DNA from: Paenibacillus zeirhizosphaerae | GTDB lineage: Bacteria; Bacillota; Bacilli; Paenibacillales; Paenibacillaceae | Assembly (NCBI RefSeq): GCF_030705605.1 | Contig: NZ_JAPCKK010000017.1 | Coordinates: 1 to 64,000 of the forward strand | Direction: 5' to 3' | DNA length: 64,000 bases | Part shown: positions 1-8,335 of the stretch, one piece after another | Numbering within the stretch: position 1 is the stretch's first letter | Layout of the letters: each line of letters begins with the position of its first letter | Translations under genes and position numbers: made by a program | Notes under the pieces: generated by a model | Seen by the model: the letters and a program-made list of their open reading frames with translations, nothing else | What the model was told of the DNA's origin: nothing | Databases searched by the model: none

Positions 1-7
1 AAAACCT

Positions 8-124
8 GTCTGGTGGCGATAGCGGAGGGGTTCCACGCGTACCCATCCCGAACACGACCGTTAAGCCCTCCAGCGCCGATGGTACTTGGACCGAAGGGTC
101 CTGGGAGAGTAGGACGTTGCCAGG
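8..124 (+). rRNA. rrf: 5S ribosomal RNA
   Basis: This is a complete 5S rRNA, the last gene of an rRNA operon whose 16S and 23S genes lie outside the window. The 5' strand GUCUGGUGGC pairs with the 3' strand GUUGCCAGGC to form helix I, and the CCCAUCCCGAACACG loop typical of bacterial 5S is present. A tRNA cluster starts about 35 bases downstream. Confidence 0.95.
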
Positions 125-158
125 CAAAACCTTTACGCTTGTTCAACAAGCGTAGTAT

Positions 159-234
159 TCCCTGATAGCTCAGTTGGTAGAGCACTCGACTGTTAATCGA
201 GTTGTCACAGGTTCGAGTCCTGTTCGGGGAGCCA
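159..234 (+). tRNA. tRNA-Asn (GTT)
   Basis: Full cloverleaf with acceptor strands TCCCTGA/TCGGGGA, anticodon GTT in the loop CTGTTAA, a GGTTCGAGTCC T-arm and an encoded CCA end. It is the first of eleven tRNAs following the 5S gene. Confidence 0.95.
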
Positions 235-235
235 T

Positions 236-308
236 GCTCTCATAGCTCAGTAGGTAGAGTGCATCCATGGTAAGGATGAGGTCACCGGTTCGATCCCGGT
301 TGAGAGCT
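236..308 (+). tRNA. tRNA-Thr (GGT)
   Basis: Acceptor GCTCTCA/TGAGAGC, anticodon stem CATCC/GGATG with loop ATGGTAA (anticodon GGT) and T-arm GGTTCGATCCC. The CCA end is not encoded. Confidence 0.93.
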
Positions 309-313
309 TATAT

Positions 314-385
314 GGCCCGTTGGTCAAGGGGTTAAGACACCTCCCTTTCACGGAGGTAACAGGGGTTCGAATCCCCTACGGGTCA
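314..385 (+). tRNA. tRNA-Glu (TTC)
   Basis: Acceptor GGCCCGT/ACGGGTC, anticodon TTC within CCTTTCACGG, T-arm GGTTCGAATCC. No encoded CCA. Confidence 0.94.
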
Positions 386-392
386 TTCATAT

Positions 393-468
393 GGAGGCTT
401 AGCTCAGCTGGGAGAGCATCTGCCTTACAAGCAGAGGGTCGGGGGTTCGATCCCCTCAGCCTCCACCA
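393..468 (+). tRNA. tRNA-Val (TAC)
   Basis: Acceptor GGAGGCT/AGCCTCC, anticodon TAC in CCTTACAAGC, T-arm GGTTCGATCC, encoded CCA. About 50 bases with no recognised feature separate it from the next tRNA. Confidence 0.95.
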
Positions 469-519
469 TGTTTTTTTAATAATGTGACTGGTAATGGGGA
501 ATCCTATTTATATGCATAA

Positions 520-594
520 TGGGGATTAGCCAAGCGGTAAGGCAACGGACTTTGACTCCGTCATGCATAGGTTCAAATCCTATATCCCCAGCCA
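520..594 (+). tRNA. tRNA-Gln (TTG)
   Basis: Acceptor TGGGGAT/ATCCCCA, anticodon TTG in ACTTTGACT, T-arm GGTTCAAATCC, encoded CCA. Confidence 0.95.
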
Positions 595-599
595 TCTAT

Positions 600-675
600 G
601 AGCCATTAGCTCAGTCGGTAGAGCACCTGACTTTTAATCAGGGTGTCGAAGGTTCGAGTCCTTCATGGCTCACCA
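600..675 (+). tRNA. tRNA-Lys (TTT)
   Basis: Acceptor GAGCCAT/ATGGCTC, anticodon TTT in ACTTTTAAT, T-arm GGTTCGAGTCC, encoded CCA. Confidence 0.95.
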
Positions 676-688
676 GTTTTTACAATGT

Positions 689-769
689 GCGCGTGTGGCG
701 GAATTGGCAGACGCACTAGACTTAGGATCTAGCGTCTTTGACGTGGGGGTTCAAGTCCCTCCACGCGCA
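689..769 (+). tRNA. tRNA-Leu (TAG)
   Basis: Class II tRNA with a long variable arm (GCGTCTTTGACGT). Acceptor GCGCGTG/CACGCGC, anticodon TAG in loop CTTAGGA, T-arm GGTTCAAGTCC. CCA is not encoded. Confidence 0.94.
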
Positions 770-773
770 TTAT

Positions 774-848
774 GCGGACGTGGCTCAGCGGTAGAGCATC
801 GCCTTGCCAAGGCGAGGGTCGCGGGTTCGATTCCCGTCGTCCGCTCCA
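774..848 (+). tRNA. tRNA-Gly (GCC)
   Basis: Acceptor GCGGACG/CGTCCGC, anticodon GCC in CTTGCCAAG, encoded CCA. One of two glycine tRNAs in the cluster. Confidence 0.95.
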
Positions 849-855
849 TTAGTTT

Positions 856-932
856 GTCCCCTTAGCTCAGCTGGATAGAGCGTTTGACTACGAATCAAAA
901 GGTCGGGAGTTCGAATCTCTCAGGGGACGCCA
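856..932 (+). tRNA. tRNA-Arg (ACG)
   Basis: Acceptor GTCCCCT/AGGGGAC, anticodon ACG in CTACGAA, encoded CCA. The wobble A is expected to become inosine. Confidence 0.95.
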
Positions 933-970
933 TATTACTTCAGTGAAATTATAATTTCGTGAAATACTAT

Positions 971-1044
971 CGGGACGTAGCTCAGCTTGGTAGAGCACCT
1001 GGTTTGGGACCAGGGGGTCGCATGTTCAAATCGTGTCGTCCCGA
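971..1044 (+). tRNA. tRNA-Pro (TGG)
   Basis: Acceptor CGGGACG/CGTCCCG, anticodon TGG in TTTGGGA, T-arm TGTTCAAATCG. No encoded CCA. Confidence 0.94.
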
Positions 1045-1054
1045 TCTTTAATTT

Positions 1055-1128
1055 GCGGGTGTAGTTCAATGGTAGAACTCCAGCCTTCCAAGCTGGTAGC
1101 GTGGGTTCGATTCCCATCACCCGCTCCA
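1055..1128 (+). tRNA. tRNA-Gly (TCC)
   Basis: Acceptor GCGGGTG/CACCCGC, anticodon TCC in CTTCCAA, encoded CCA. Last tRNA of the cluster. Confidence 0.95.
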
Positions 1129-1140
1129 TTGTGTATAATC

Positions 1141-1227
1141 AAGCCGCAAGGCTTTTTTTTGTATTTTGTTTTAATGAAGATAATAACTTGGAGAAAGCAT
1201 GGATACGATGTTGCTTTCTCCTTTTTT
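1141..1227 (+). terminator. tandem intrinsic terminators of the tRNA cluster
   Basis: Two hairpins follow the last tRNA. The first is AAGCC-GCAA-GGCTT followed by eight T (1141-1158). The second pairs GGAGAAAGCA (1190-1199) with TGCTTTCTCC (1212-1221) and is followed by six T. From here to 1515 I see no gene. That stretch is AT-rich and holds only a short inverted repeat ATTCTAC/GTAGAAT (1314-1347), then the ppc leader. Confidence 0.8.
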
Positions 1228-1515
1228 CTATATTTATTTATGCAAATGCTTGTTTCAAGGCTAAGGAATATGTACTCTACAAAAGTACAAACTAAGCTTA
1301 GAGCTTCCGGGGGATTCTACATATAGGAGTCACTCAATCTGTAGAATAAAAATTTGTTTTCATGAATAAACATCACACTTGCTAAAAATAATAAAGCACT
1401 TTTCTCTCTAAATTTCCCGTTTAAAATTAAAGCTTTTCACTGATTTTTATTGTATGATGTTAAGAAAGTGTCAATTTTTCATGGTATGAATATCGGATGA
1501 GATGGGAGGAAAAGC

Positions 1516-4311
1516 ATGACTGAGCAGCTTACGTTGACCGCAAATAAAAGCCAATCTAACAATCTACTGCGGCGTGACGTTCGTTTCTTAGGTACGATTC
1601 TCGGAGAGGTCCTTGTACACCAGGGGGGCAACGAGCTTCTGGATATCGTAGAGAAAATAAGAGAAACGAGCAAATCCTTGCGGGCGGAATTTTTGCCTGA
1701 GCTTTTCGATGATTTCAAATCCATGATCGGAAATCTGGAGCCGGAAATCCGGCATCAGGTGATCCGTGCTTTCGCCATATATTTCCAATTGGTGAACATT
1801 GCTGAACAGAATCACCGTATTCGCAGAAAACGTGATTATGAACGATCTGCCGGTGAAGAGATTCAGCCCGGCTCCATCGAAAAATCAGTTCAGGAACTGA
1901 AAGAGCAGGGATTCACAGCCGAGGATGTACACTCTATACTTGGTGAGCTTTCCCTGGAACTGGTGATGACCGCCCATCCGACAGAGGCTATGCGGCGGGC
2001 CATTTTGGATATTCACAAACGTATATCCGAGTATGTTATGCAATTAGATAATCCAACGCTGACTTTCCGTGAGCGTGAACAGCTTCGTCATAGCCTGCTG
2101 AATGAGGTTATCACACTTTGGCAAACCGATGAGCTGAGGGACCGCAAACCAACGGTATTGGACGAGGTCCGTAATGGCATGTACTTTTTCCATGAGACGC
2201 TGTTTCACGTGCTCCCTGACGTATATCAGGAGCTTGAACGCTGTTTGAATAAATATTATCCGGGGGAAAGATGGCATATCCCTACATATCTTCGCTTTGG
2301 TTCCTGGATCGGCGGGGATCGGGACGGAAATCCTTCCGTAACCGCTGATATCACGTGGGATACACTCCTTATGCAGCGCAAACTGGCTGTACGTGAGTAT
2401 CAGCGCATTCTTTTCGACTTGATGGGCTCGCTGAGCTTCAGCACCAGTATTGTGACGGTCTCCGAGGAGCTTATTGCTTCAATTAAACAAGATAAAATAA
2501 ATGTTCCTCTGAAAAAGATGGAAATATGGCATAATGAAAAAGAGCCGTATCGGATCAAATTGGCCTACATGATGGCTAAAGTTAACAATGTGCTTGAAGA
2601 TACCAAAAAAGGCACGAAAGAGCAGTATGCGAGTGCTGCTGAGCTTATCGTGGATCTTAATATCATCGACCGCAGCCTGCGTCATCATTTTGCTGATTAT
2701 GTAGCGGATACGTATATTCAAAAAATGATCCGCCAGGTCGAACTGTTCGGATTCCATACGGCAACCTTGGATATCCGCCAGCACAGCCAGGAGCATGAAA
2801 ATGCGATGACTGAAATTTTGGCGAAAATGAACATCACACCTGATTACAAAAGCCTTGCTGAAGAAGAGAAGATTGAGCTTCTGGAAGCCTTGATGAATGA
2901 TCCGCGTCCGATTACATCCCGTTATTTAGATTATAGTGAAAGCACGCGGGAATGCCTTAACGTGTACCAGACGATCTATAGAGCGCAGCAGGAGTACGGC
3001 AGACAGTGCATCACCAGCTACCTGATCAGTATGACACAGGGTGCGAGCGATATGCTGGAAGTGATGGTATTGGCCAAAGAAGCCGGCTTGTTCCGCAAGG
3101 AAGTGGACGGAACGATCGTTTGCAGCATTCAATCCGTTCCGCTCTTTGAGACCATCGATGATCTGCATGCCGCGCCTGAAATCATGAGAAGGCTGTTGAA
3201 GCTTCCAGTATATCGTCAATCGGTTGCAGCGATGAATCATTTGCAGGAAATCATGCTTGGCTACTCGGACAGCAACAAGGATGGCGGGGTTGTAACAGCT
3301 AATTACGAGCTGCGTGTATCCATGAACGAGCTTACCAAGGTGGCTAACGAGTTTGATATCAAGCTGAAATTCTTCCATGGGCGTGGAGGTGCGCTTGGAC
3401 GGGGAGGAATGCCGCTGAACCGCAGCATTCTGGCCCAGCCGCCAGGAACGGTAGGCGGGGGAATCAAGATCACGGAGCAGGGCGAAGTGCTCTCATCCCG
3501 TTATTCTTTAAAAGGCATCGCATACCGCAGTCTTGAACAGGCTACGTCGGCCCTGCTTACATCGGCCATGTACCGCCGTTCCGGTAAAGAAGAAAAGTTC
3601 AATGAACAGTGGGAAGAGATTATCACGCAGATATCTGAGGTGTCGCTGGAGAAGTATCAGGACCTGATTTTCCGTGATCCAGACTTTTTCGCGTTCTTTA
3701 AAGAGTCAACACCGCTTCCGGAAATTGGAGAGTTGAATATCGGTTCCAGGCCGTCGAAACGTAAAAACAGCGACCGCTTTGAGGACCTGCGTGCAATTCC
3801 TTGGGTATTTGCATGGACTCAGAGCCGTTCTTTATTGCCTGCTTGGTATGCCGCCGGTTCCGGACTACAAAGCTTCTATCAGGATAAGGAAGAAAATATG
3901 CAGGTGCTGCAAGCGATGTATAGGGAGTTTCCCTTCTTCCGCTCTTTGATCGATACATTGCAAATGGCTATCGCTAAAGCGGATCTCGTGATCGCCAAGG
4001 AATACGCCCGTATGACGGATAACGACGAAGCAAGGCAACGCATACTCGGCTTAATCACCCAAGAATACGAGTTGACCTCCAGCCTGATTTTGAACATTAC
4101 AGGGCAAAAGGAAATCCTGGATAATGTACCTGTGATTCAGGAGTCCATCCGGCTGCGGAACCCTTATGTCGATCCGCTCAGCTACATGCAGGTGCAATTG
4201 TTAACCGAGCTTCGGCAAATGAGAGAACAGAATGGTGATGATGCCGAATTGCTGCGGGAGGTGCTGCTTACAATCAACGGTATTGCGGCAGGATTAAGAA
4301 ATACCGGCTGA
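1516..4311 (+). CDS. ppc: phosphoenolpyruvate carboxylase
   Basis: Cytoplasmic enzyme that carboxylates phosphoenolpyruvate with bicarbonate to oxaloacetate, refilling the TCA cycle. At 931 residues it has the normal bacterial length. Visible family motifs are VMTAHPTEA with the catalytic His at about residue 154, GYSDSNKDGG around residue 595, FHGRGGALGRGG around residue 640 and the conserved C-terminal end GLRNTG. ATG start with GGGAGGA eight bases upstream. It is monocistronic, between the tRNA cluster and sigW. Nothing in the sequence looks damaged. Confidence 0.97.
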   Translation: MTEQLTLTANKSQSNNLLRRDVRFLGTILGEVLVHQGGNELLDIVEKIRETSKSLRAEFLPELFDDFKSMIGNLEPEIRHQVIRAFAIYFQLVNIAEQNHRIRRKRDYERSAGEEIQPGSIEKSVQELKEQGFTAEDVHSILGELSLELVMTAHPTEAMRRAILDIHKRISEYVMQLDNPTLTFREREQLRHSLLNEVITLWQTDELRDRKPTVLDEVRNGMYFFHETLFHVLPDVYQELERCLNKYYPGERWHIPTYLRFGSWIGGDRDGNPSVTADITWDTLLMQRKLAVREYQRILFDLMGSLSFSTSIVTVSEELIASIKQDKINVPLKKMEIWHNEKEPYRIKLAYMMAKVNNVLEDTKKGTKEQYASAAELIVDLNIIDRSLRHHFADYVADTYIQKMIRQVELFGFHTATLDIRQHSQEHENAMTEILAKMNITPDYKSLAEEEKIELLEALMNDPRPITSRYLDYSESTRECLNVYQTIYRAQQEYGRQCITSYLISMTQGASDMLEVMVLAKEAGLFRKEVDGTIVCSIQSVPLFETIDDLHAAPEIMRRLLKLPVYRQSVAAMNHLQEIMLGYSDSNKDGGVVTANYELRVSMNELTKVANEFDIKLKFFHGRGGALGRGGMPLNRSILAQPPGTVGGGIKITEQGEVLSSRYSLKGIAYRSLEQATSALLTSAMYRRSGKEEKFNEQWEEIITQISEVSLEKYQDLIFRDPDFFAFFKESTPLPEIGELNIGSRPSKRKNSDRFEDLRAIPWVFAWTQSRSLLPAWYAAGSGLQSFYQDKEENMQVLQAMYREFPFFRSLIDTLQMAIAKADLVIAKEYARMTDNDEARQRILGLITQEYELTSSLILNITGQKEILDNVPVIQESIRLRNPYVDPLSYMQVQLLTELRQMREQNGDDAELLREVLLTINGIAAGLRNTG

Positions 4312-4340
4312 TACGTTAGCAGAGGATGCTCTAAAAATAC

Positions 4341-4379
4341 GCGGTCGGGTGCTCAAATGAGGACCCGGCTGTTTCTGTT
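4341..4379 (+). terminator. possible weak terminator after ppc
   Basis: GTCGGGT pairs with ACCCGGC (one G-T pair) around an 11-base loop, followed by an interrupted T-rich stretch. A second small hairpin, TTGCTC-GTAG-GAGCAA (4381-4396), and a TATAAT lie between here and sigW. They could belong to a sigW promoter, but no convincing -35 is visible. Confidence 0.4.
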
Positions 4380-4435
4380 ATTGCTCGTAGGAGCAATATA
4401 ATATCAACCCATCAGCAAGTCTGGGGGAATAAACG

Positions 4436-5002
4436 GTGGAAAACATGGACAGCCGCTTGGTCAAGCTGATTCTTAAAGGGGATCAACGGGCCTTTGCGGA
4501 GCTAGTGGAGCTTTATAAGGATAAAATATTTCATCTGACGTACCGGATGCTTGGCAACCGGCATGAAGCAGAAGATATGGTACAGGAGACTTTTTTACGC
4601 GTTTACCGCAATTTGGATAAGTATGACCCTAATCAAAAATTCTCCACATGGATATACCGTATTGCTACCAATTTATGTATTGACCGATTGCGAAGAAGAA
4701 AACCTACATATTCGCTAGATGCGGAAATTAATGATCAGGAAGGCAGCGATGGATACGGGATGCTTCCAAGCGATGAGCGTACACCTGAGGGTGAAACTCT
4801 CTTGTTGGAGACACAAACTCAAATCAGGGAAGCCATAGACAGCCTGCCGGCTAAATACAAATCTATTATGGTACTCCGCTATTTACAGGATATGTCCCTC
4901 CAGGAGGTCAGTGATGTGCTTAATCTTCCGGTCACGACAATTAAGACACGAGTTCACCGGGGGCGGGAGTTTCTGCGGAAAAAGCTTGAACACAAATTGT
5001 AG
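4436..5002 (+). CDS. sigW: ECF RNA polymerase sigma factor SigW
   Basis: Extracytoplasmic-function sigma factor of 188 residues, which directs RNA polymerase to envelope-stress promoters. Region 2 (about 10-90) contains the typical YRMLGNRHEAEDMVQE and FSTWIYRIATNL segments. Region 4 (about 130-185) has the LPVTTIKTRVHRGRE helix-turn-helix. The whole protein resembles Bacillus SigW closely. The start is GTG, eight bases after GGGGG; the in-frame ATG at 4445 is too far from it. The anti-sigma gene rsiW follows after 145 bases, and a SigW-type promoter lies in that gap. Confidence 0.93.
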   Translation: MENMDSRLVKLILKGDQRAFAELVELYKDKIFHLTYRMLGNRHEAEDMVQETFLRVYRNLDKYDPNQKFSTWIYRIATNLCIDRLRRRKPTYSLDAEINDQEGSDGYGMLPSDERTPEGETLLLETQTQIREAIDSLPAKYKSIMVLRYLQDMSLQEVSDVLNLPVTTIKTRVHRGREFLRKKLEHKL

Positions 5003-5017
5003 TTAATTCATTTTTTG

Positions 5018-5043
5018 TGAAACATATCTGTTACGGAAACGTA
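5018..5043 (+). promoter_or_regulatory. SigW-type promoter between sigW and rsiW
   Basis: TGAAAC at 5018-5023 and CGTA at 5040-5043 are separated by exactly 16 bases, which is the SigW consensus. It sits after the sigW stop and 104 bases before the rsiW start. SigW activity should therefore raise anti-sigma transcription directly. I see no equivalent motif upstream of sigW itself. Confidence 0.75.
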
Positions 5044-5147
5044 AGTAATGTTGTACAAACGGACCTTGCGCTAATAGATGCCTTGACCGGATTGGATTTG
5101 TATCCATTGGCGGCAAGTCGGAAGACTACAAGAAAGGATTGGCTCAT

Positions 5148-5762
5148 ATGGAATGCAAAGAGGCCGTCTCTTTTATGCACCAGTACCTGGACGGTGATCT
5201 GTCCAAGCAGGAAAAGAGTGAGTTGCAGAATCATCTGCTGGTATGCCAGGATTGCCGGATGCGGTTTAAAGAGCTGGAGCGGACCGAAACGATGCTATTC
5301 GGAATCCAGCATCCCCTGCCTTCTGTTACGGATGAGCTGACTGATCGGATTTTGAGCATTATGCCAACACCGAAGCGGCAGCAGAGGTGGGTCAAATGGA
5401 TAAAGAGACATCCGGCTGCTACAGCAGCGGCTTTCTTTCTCGTTGTCGTCCTATCCAGTTTAGTAAGCAATTGGGGCCAGAACAGCCAACTAGTGGTCCG
5501 GGGAGACCATCTGGACCAGCTTGTTATCCAGGGCAACACGGTTATTGTGCCTGAAGGCAAAGCTATTGATGGAGATCTGACGGTGGAAAACGGAACTGCT
5601 CAGGTGTATGGGGATGTAGAAGGAAATTTGACGGTGATTGACGGCTCATATTACCAAGCGTCAACCGCAAACATATCGGGACAAATAAAAAGCATTGACA
5701 GGGCGCTGGATTGGGTATGGTATAAAATTTCGAATTTGTTCACAGATGTGGCATACCGCTAG
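5148..5762 (+). CDS. rsiW: anti-sigma-W factor RsiW
   Basis: Membrane-anchored anti-sigma factor of 204 residues that sequesters SigW until proteolysis releases it. The N-terminus carries a zinc-binding anti-sigma domain with the HxxxCxxC motif (HLLVCQDC, about residues 28-35). One transmembrane segment (about 87-107) follows. The outer domain of about 95 residues contains repeated GDLTV/GNLTV strands resembling bactofilin-like beta-helix turns. ATG 5148 is preferred because AAGGA lies nine bases upstream; an earlier in-frame TTG would overlap that site. It is cotranscribed with sigW and also driven by the internal SigW promoter. Confidence 0.9.
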   Translation: MECKEAVSFMHQYLDGDLSKQEKSELQNHLLVCQDCRMRFKELERTETMLFGIQHPLPSVTDELTDRILSIMPTPKRQQRWVKWIKRHPAATAAAFFLVVVLSSLVSNWGQNSQLVVRGDHLDQLVIQGNTVIVPEGKAIDGDLTVENGTAQVYGDVEGNLTVIDGSYYQASTANISGQIKSIDRALDWVWYKISNLFTDVAYR

Positions 5763-5778
5763 GGCCTTAACCTGAGAG

Positions 5779-5823
5779 ACCAAAATAAGCGCCTCTTTCC
5801 GCGGAAAGGGCGCTTATTTTGGT
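5779..5823 (+). terminator. terminator after rsiW
   Basis: Long stem CCAAAATAAGCGCC pairs with GGGCGCTTATTTTGG around a small inner hairpin. The A/T arms make it usable in both directions. About 160 bases without a recognisable gene follow before cdaA. Confidence 0.75.
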
Positions 5824-5987
5824 GTCAGGTTCCAATATTTTGCGAAAACAACCGATATGCACCATTAAAATCGGAGTTCGGCTTGCAACCTGACCGCGAT
5901 CGTTATAACCTAGATAAAGAGACCATACTATATACATACTGTCGGTTAGGACGACCCACTTATCATTGACACTGCGGGGGCATGCGC

Positions 5988-6818
5988 ATGCTGGAGTACT
6001 TTACGGATATGACTTGGCAAGAGTCCATTAAGGACTTAATCGATATTTTAATTGTAACGTATATTATATATCAGATTATTTTGCTGGTGCGGGGCACCCG
6101 GGCAGTTCAACTGTTGAAAGGGATTCTCGTGCTGGTTGTAATATGGGCACTCAGCACCTGGTTTGATTTGTACACCTTAAAGTGGCTAATGAACCAGATG
6201 TTCACCTTCGGGGTGCTGGCGGTTTTCATCATATTTCAGCCTGAGCTTAGACGGGGATTGGAACAGTTGGGCAGGGGGAAGCTGTTTGGACGCTCAAGCG
6301 CCGAGGATGAAGAGCTGAATAAACTGATCGGCGAGATTATTAAGGCGCTGAACTATCTTTCCCGTAGGAAAATTGGTGCTCTGATTGTTTTTGAACGTGA
6401 GACAGGTCTGAACGAATATACTGAATCCGGGATTAGAACCCAGGCAGTGGTGAGCTCAGAGCTGCTTATCAATATATTTATACCGAATACGCCTTTGCAT
6501 GACGGGGCGATAATTATCCAGAATAACCAAATTGCAGCGGCAGCATGCTATCTTCCGTTATCGGAGAATCCGTTTATCAGCAAGGAGCTTGGAACAAGGC
6601 ACCGGGCCGCGATTGGCGTCAGTGAGATGGCTGATGCGGTAGCCATTGTCGTGTCGGAGGAGACAGGCCAAATTTCGCTTGCCATTAACGGGCAGGTTGT
6701 AAGGGATATTAAGGAAGAATCGCTTATCTCCAAATTGTATGAGGAACTGCGCCCGGCTACATCGATTAAGGAAAAGCGCAAGCCGTTCTGGAAGCGGGGA
6801 GGCGGCGGCAGCTCATGA
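5988..6818 (+). CDS. cdaA: diadenylate cyclase CdaA
   Basis: Membrane diadenylate cyclase that condenses two ATP into c-di-AMP, the nucleotide that controls potassium, osmotic and wall homeostasis. Three N-terminal transmembrane segments lie within about residues 10-80. The DAC domain follows with the catalytic DGA motif (LHDGAI) and the RHR motif (GTRHRAA). ATG 5988 is preferred over 5982 because GGGGG ends seven bases upstream of it. It heads the conserved cdaA-cdaR-glmM run and overlaps cdaR by four bases, so translation is probably coupled. Confidence 0.95.
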   Translation: MLEYFTDMTWQESIKDLIDILIVTYIIYQIILLVRGTRAVQLLKGILVLVVIWALSTWFDLYTLKWLMNQMFTFGVLAVFIIFQPELRRGLEQLGRGKLFGRSSAEDEELNKLIGEIIKALNYLSRRKIGALIVFERETGLNEYTESGIRTQAVVSSELLINIFIPNTPLHDGAIIIQNNQIAAAACYLPLSENPFISKELGTRHRAAIGVSEMADAVAIVVSEETGQISLAINGQVVRDIKEESLISKLYEELRPATSIKEKRKPFWKRGGGGSS

Positions 6819-8269
6819 TGGACAGATGGTTTAACAATGCAACGTTCTCCAAATTGCTAGCCTTGTTGATCAGTATTCTGCTTTGGGCTATGGTGCATCT
6901 GGATAGTGGTACTACTTCTTCGGGCATTACTACGGCTTATGATAATAAAACGATAAAAGATGTTGCGGTCCAGGCAGCGGGACTGAATGACAACTATGTG
7001 CTCACTGGCATGAGCACGGACAGGGTGACGCTTGAGGTTAGGGGGAAGCGCTCGCTTTTGACGTCGTTTTTTACGGATGATTATAAAGTGACGGTTGATT
7101 TAACCAATATGAAGTCAGGAACGGAGACGCTGCCGCTGAGAACTGATCTGCCTTCCGGTGTTGAGGTGGTGTCCATCAATCCGTCCATGGTTACGGTAAC
7201 GGTGGAGGAGAAAAAGACGGAAGCTTTCAATGTAAATATCGCGACAAATGGTGATCCCGCAGCAGGTATGAGGCTGGGTACGCCTACCTCAGACCCGGCA
7301 GAGGTTCATGTCACTTTGGCGGAAAGCCGCTTAGAAGCAGTGGCTTCTGTACGTGGGACCGTAGATGTCAGCGGGGCAAAAGAAAATGTGACCGAACGAA
7401 AAGTCCGGCTCAGGGCCTACGACAAAAATGGCCAGGAAATTGAAGAGGCCGTGATTGAACCTGCAACTGTTTCTATCGAGGTGCCGGTTGTACAGGGATA
7501 CAAAACACTGCCTATACGGGTAAGCTATACAGGTGATCTGCCAGATGGTCTGGTTCTGGCCAGTGTGAAGCCTAGTGTGACGGAAGCAAGCGTGTATGCT
7601 CCGTCTGCTGTGTTGTCAGAGCTAACGGGAAATGTGACAGCGACGCTGAATCTCAGCACGCTGACGGAAGCAGGGACCAGGCAGGTACAGGCCAACCTGA
7701 CGGTGCCAGAGGGGGCAGGGAGCGTATATCCTGCGGCGATTGAGCTGGAGGTTACCGTGGCCCCGGATGGTGCGGTGACCACTTCGCAGAGAACGATTGA
7801 GAACGTTCCAATCCAGATTAATGGAGCTGCCGAGGCAGGGGGTGTAACGATCGTAACCCCGGAAAGCCAGACTCTGAGTGTCAGTGTGAATGGACCCGAA
7901 GATCTAGTGAGTGAATTGACGAATGACGATATCGCACTGGTAGCTGATGTTGCGGGCCTGGAGCCAGGACAGCATAACGTTTCTCTCCAGGTAACGCTGC
8001 CGAAGTACATTTCCCTGACTGAGGAGGACACGCCATTATCGGCTACTGTCCAAGTCCAGGACAGCTCAGAACCCACTGTTACGACCCCGGAAGGAGACAC
8101 AGGGGAGAGTTCGACGGGGGAGAGCGGGGAGTCTAACGGCGGAGAAGTCCAGGAGACGTTACCCCCAGATGGTGCCGGGGAAGGGAATGCGACAGAGGGC
8201 GGACAGGATACCGGCCAGCAGGGCAGCGAAGGCAGTCCTAACAATACAGAGGAGACAAACCAGCCTTAA
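6815..8269 (+). CDS. cdaR: CdaA regulatory protein CdaR (YbbR domains)
   Basis: Extracellular regulator of CdaA, 484 residues. One N-terminal membrane anchor (about residues 10-26, ALLISILLWAMV) is followed by four tandem YbbR-type beta domains. A low-complexity tail of about 70 residues, rich in Gly, Glu, Ser and Thr, follows and probably lies in the wall. The ATG overlaps the cdaA stop (ATGA). In Firmicutes this gene lies between cdaA and glmM, and the three proteins form a complex; that order is seen here. Confidence 0.93.
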   Translation: MMDRWFNNATFSKLLALLISILLWAMVHLDSGTTSSGITTAYDNKTIKDVAVQAAGLNDNYVLTGMSTDRVTLEVRGKRSLLTSFFTDDYKVTVDLTNMKSGTETLPLRTDLPSGVEVVSINPSMVTVTVEEKKTEAFNVNIATNGDPAAGMRLGTPTSDPAEVHVTLAESRLEAVASVRGTVDVSGAKENVTERKVRLRAYDKNGQEIEEAVIEPATVSIEVPVVQGYKTLPIRVSYTGDLPDGLVLASVKPSVTEASVYAPSAVLSELTGNVTATLNLSTLTEAGTRQVQANLTVPEGAGSVYPAAIELEVTVAPDGAVTTSQRTIENVPIQINGAAEAGGVTIVTPESQTLSVSVNGPEDLVSELTNDDIALVADVAGLEPGQHNVSLQVTLPKYISLTEEDTPLSATVQVQDSSEPTVTTPEGDTGESSTGESGESNGGEVQETLPPDGAGEGNATEGGQDTGQQGSEGSPNNTEETNQP

Positions 8270-8335
8270 TACAATATAAAAAACATCTATAATCTAAAAC
8301 AAAAAAAGCAATATTAAAGAGGGAGTCATCATCAT

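Noticed and set aside
5017..5340. 107-codon plus-strand frame overlapping the rsiW start
   Set aside because: It begins inside the SigW promoter and overlaps rsiW, which has the correct zinc motif and ribosome site.
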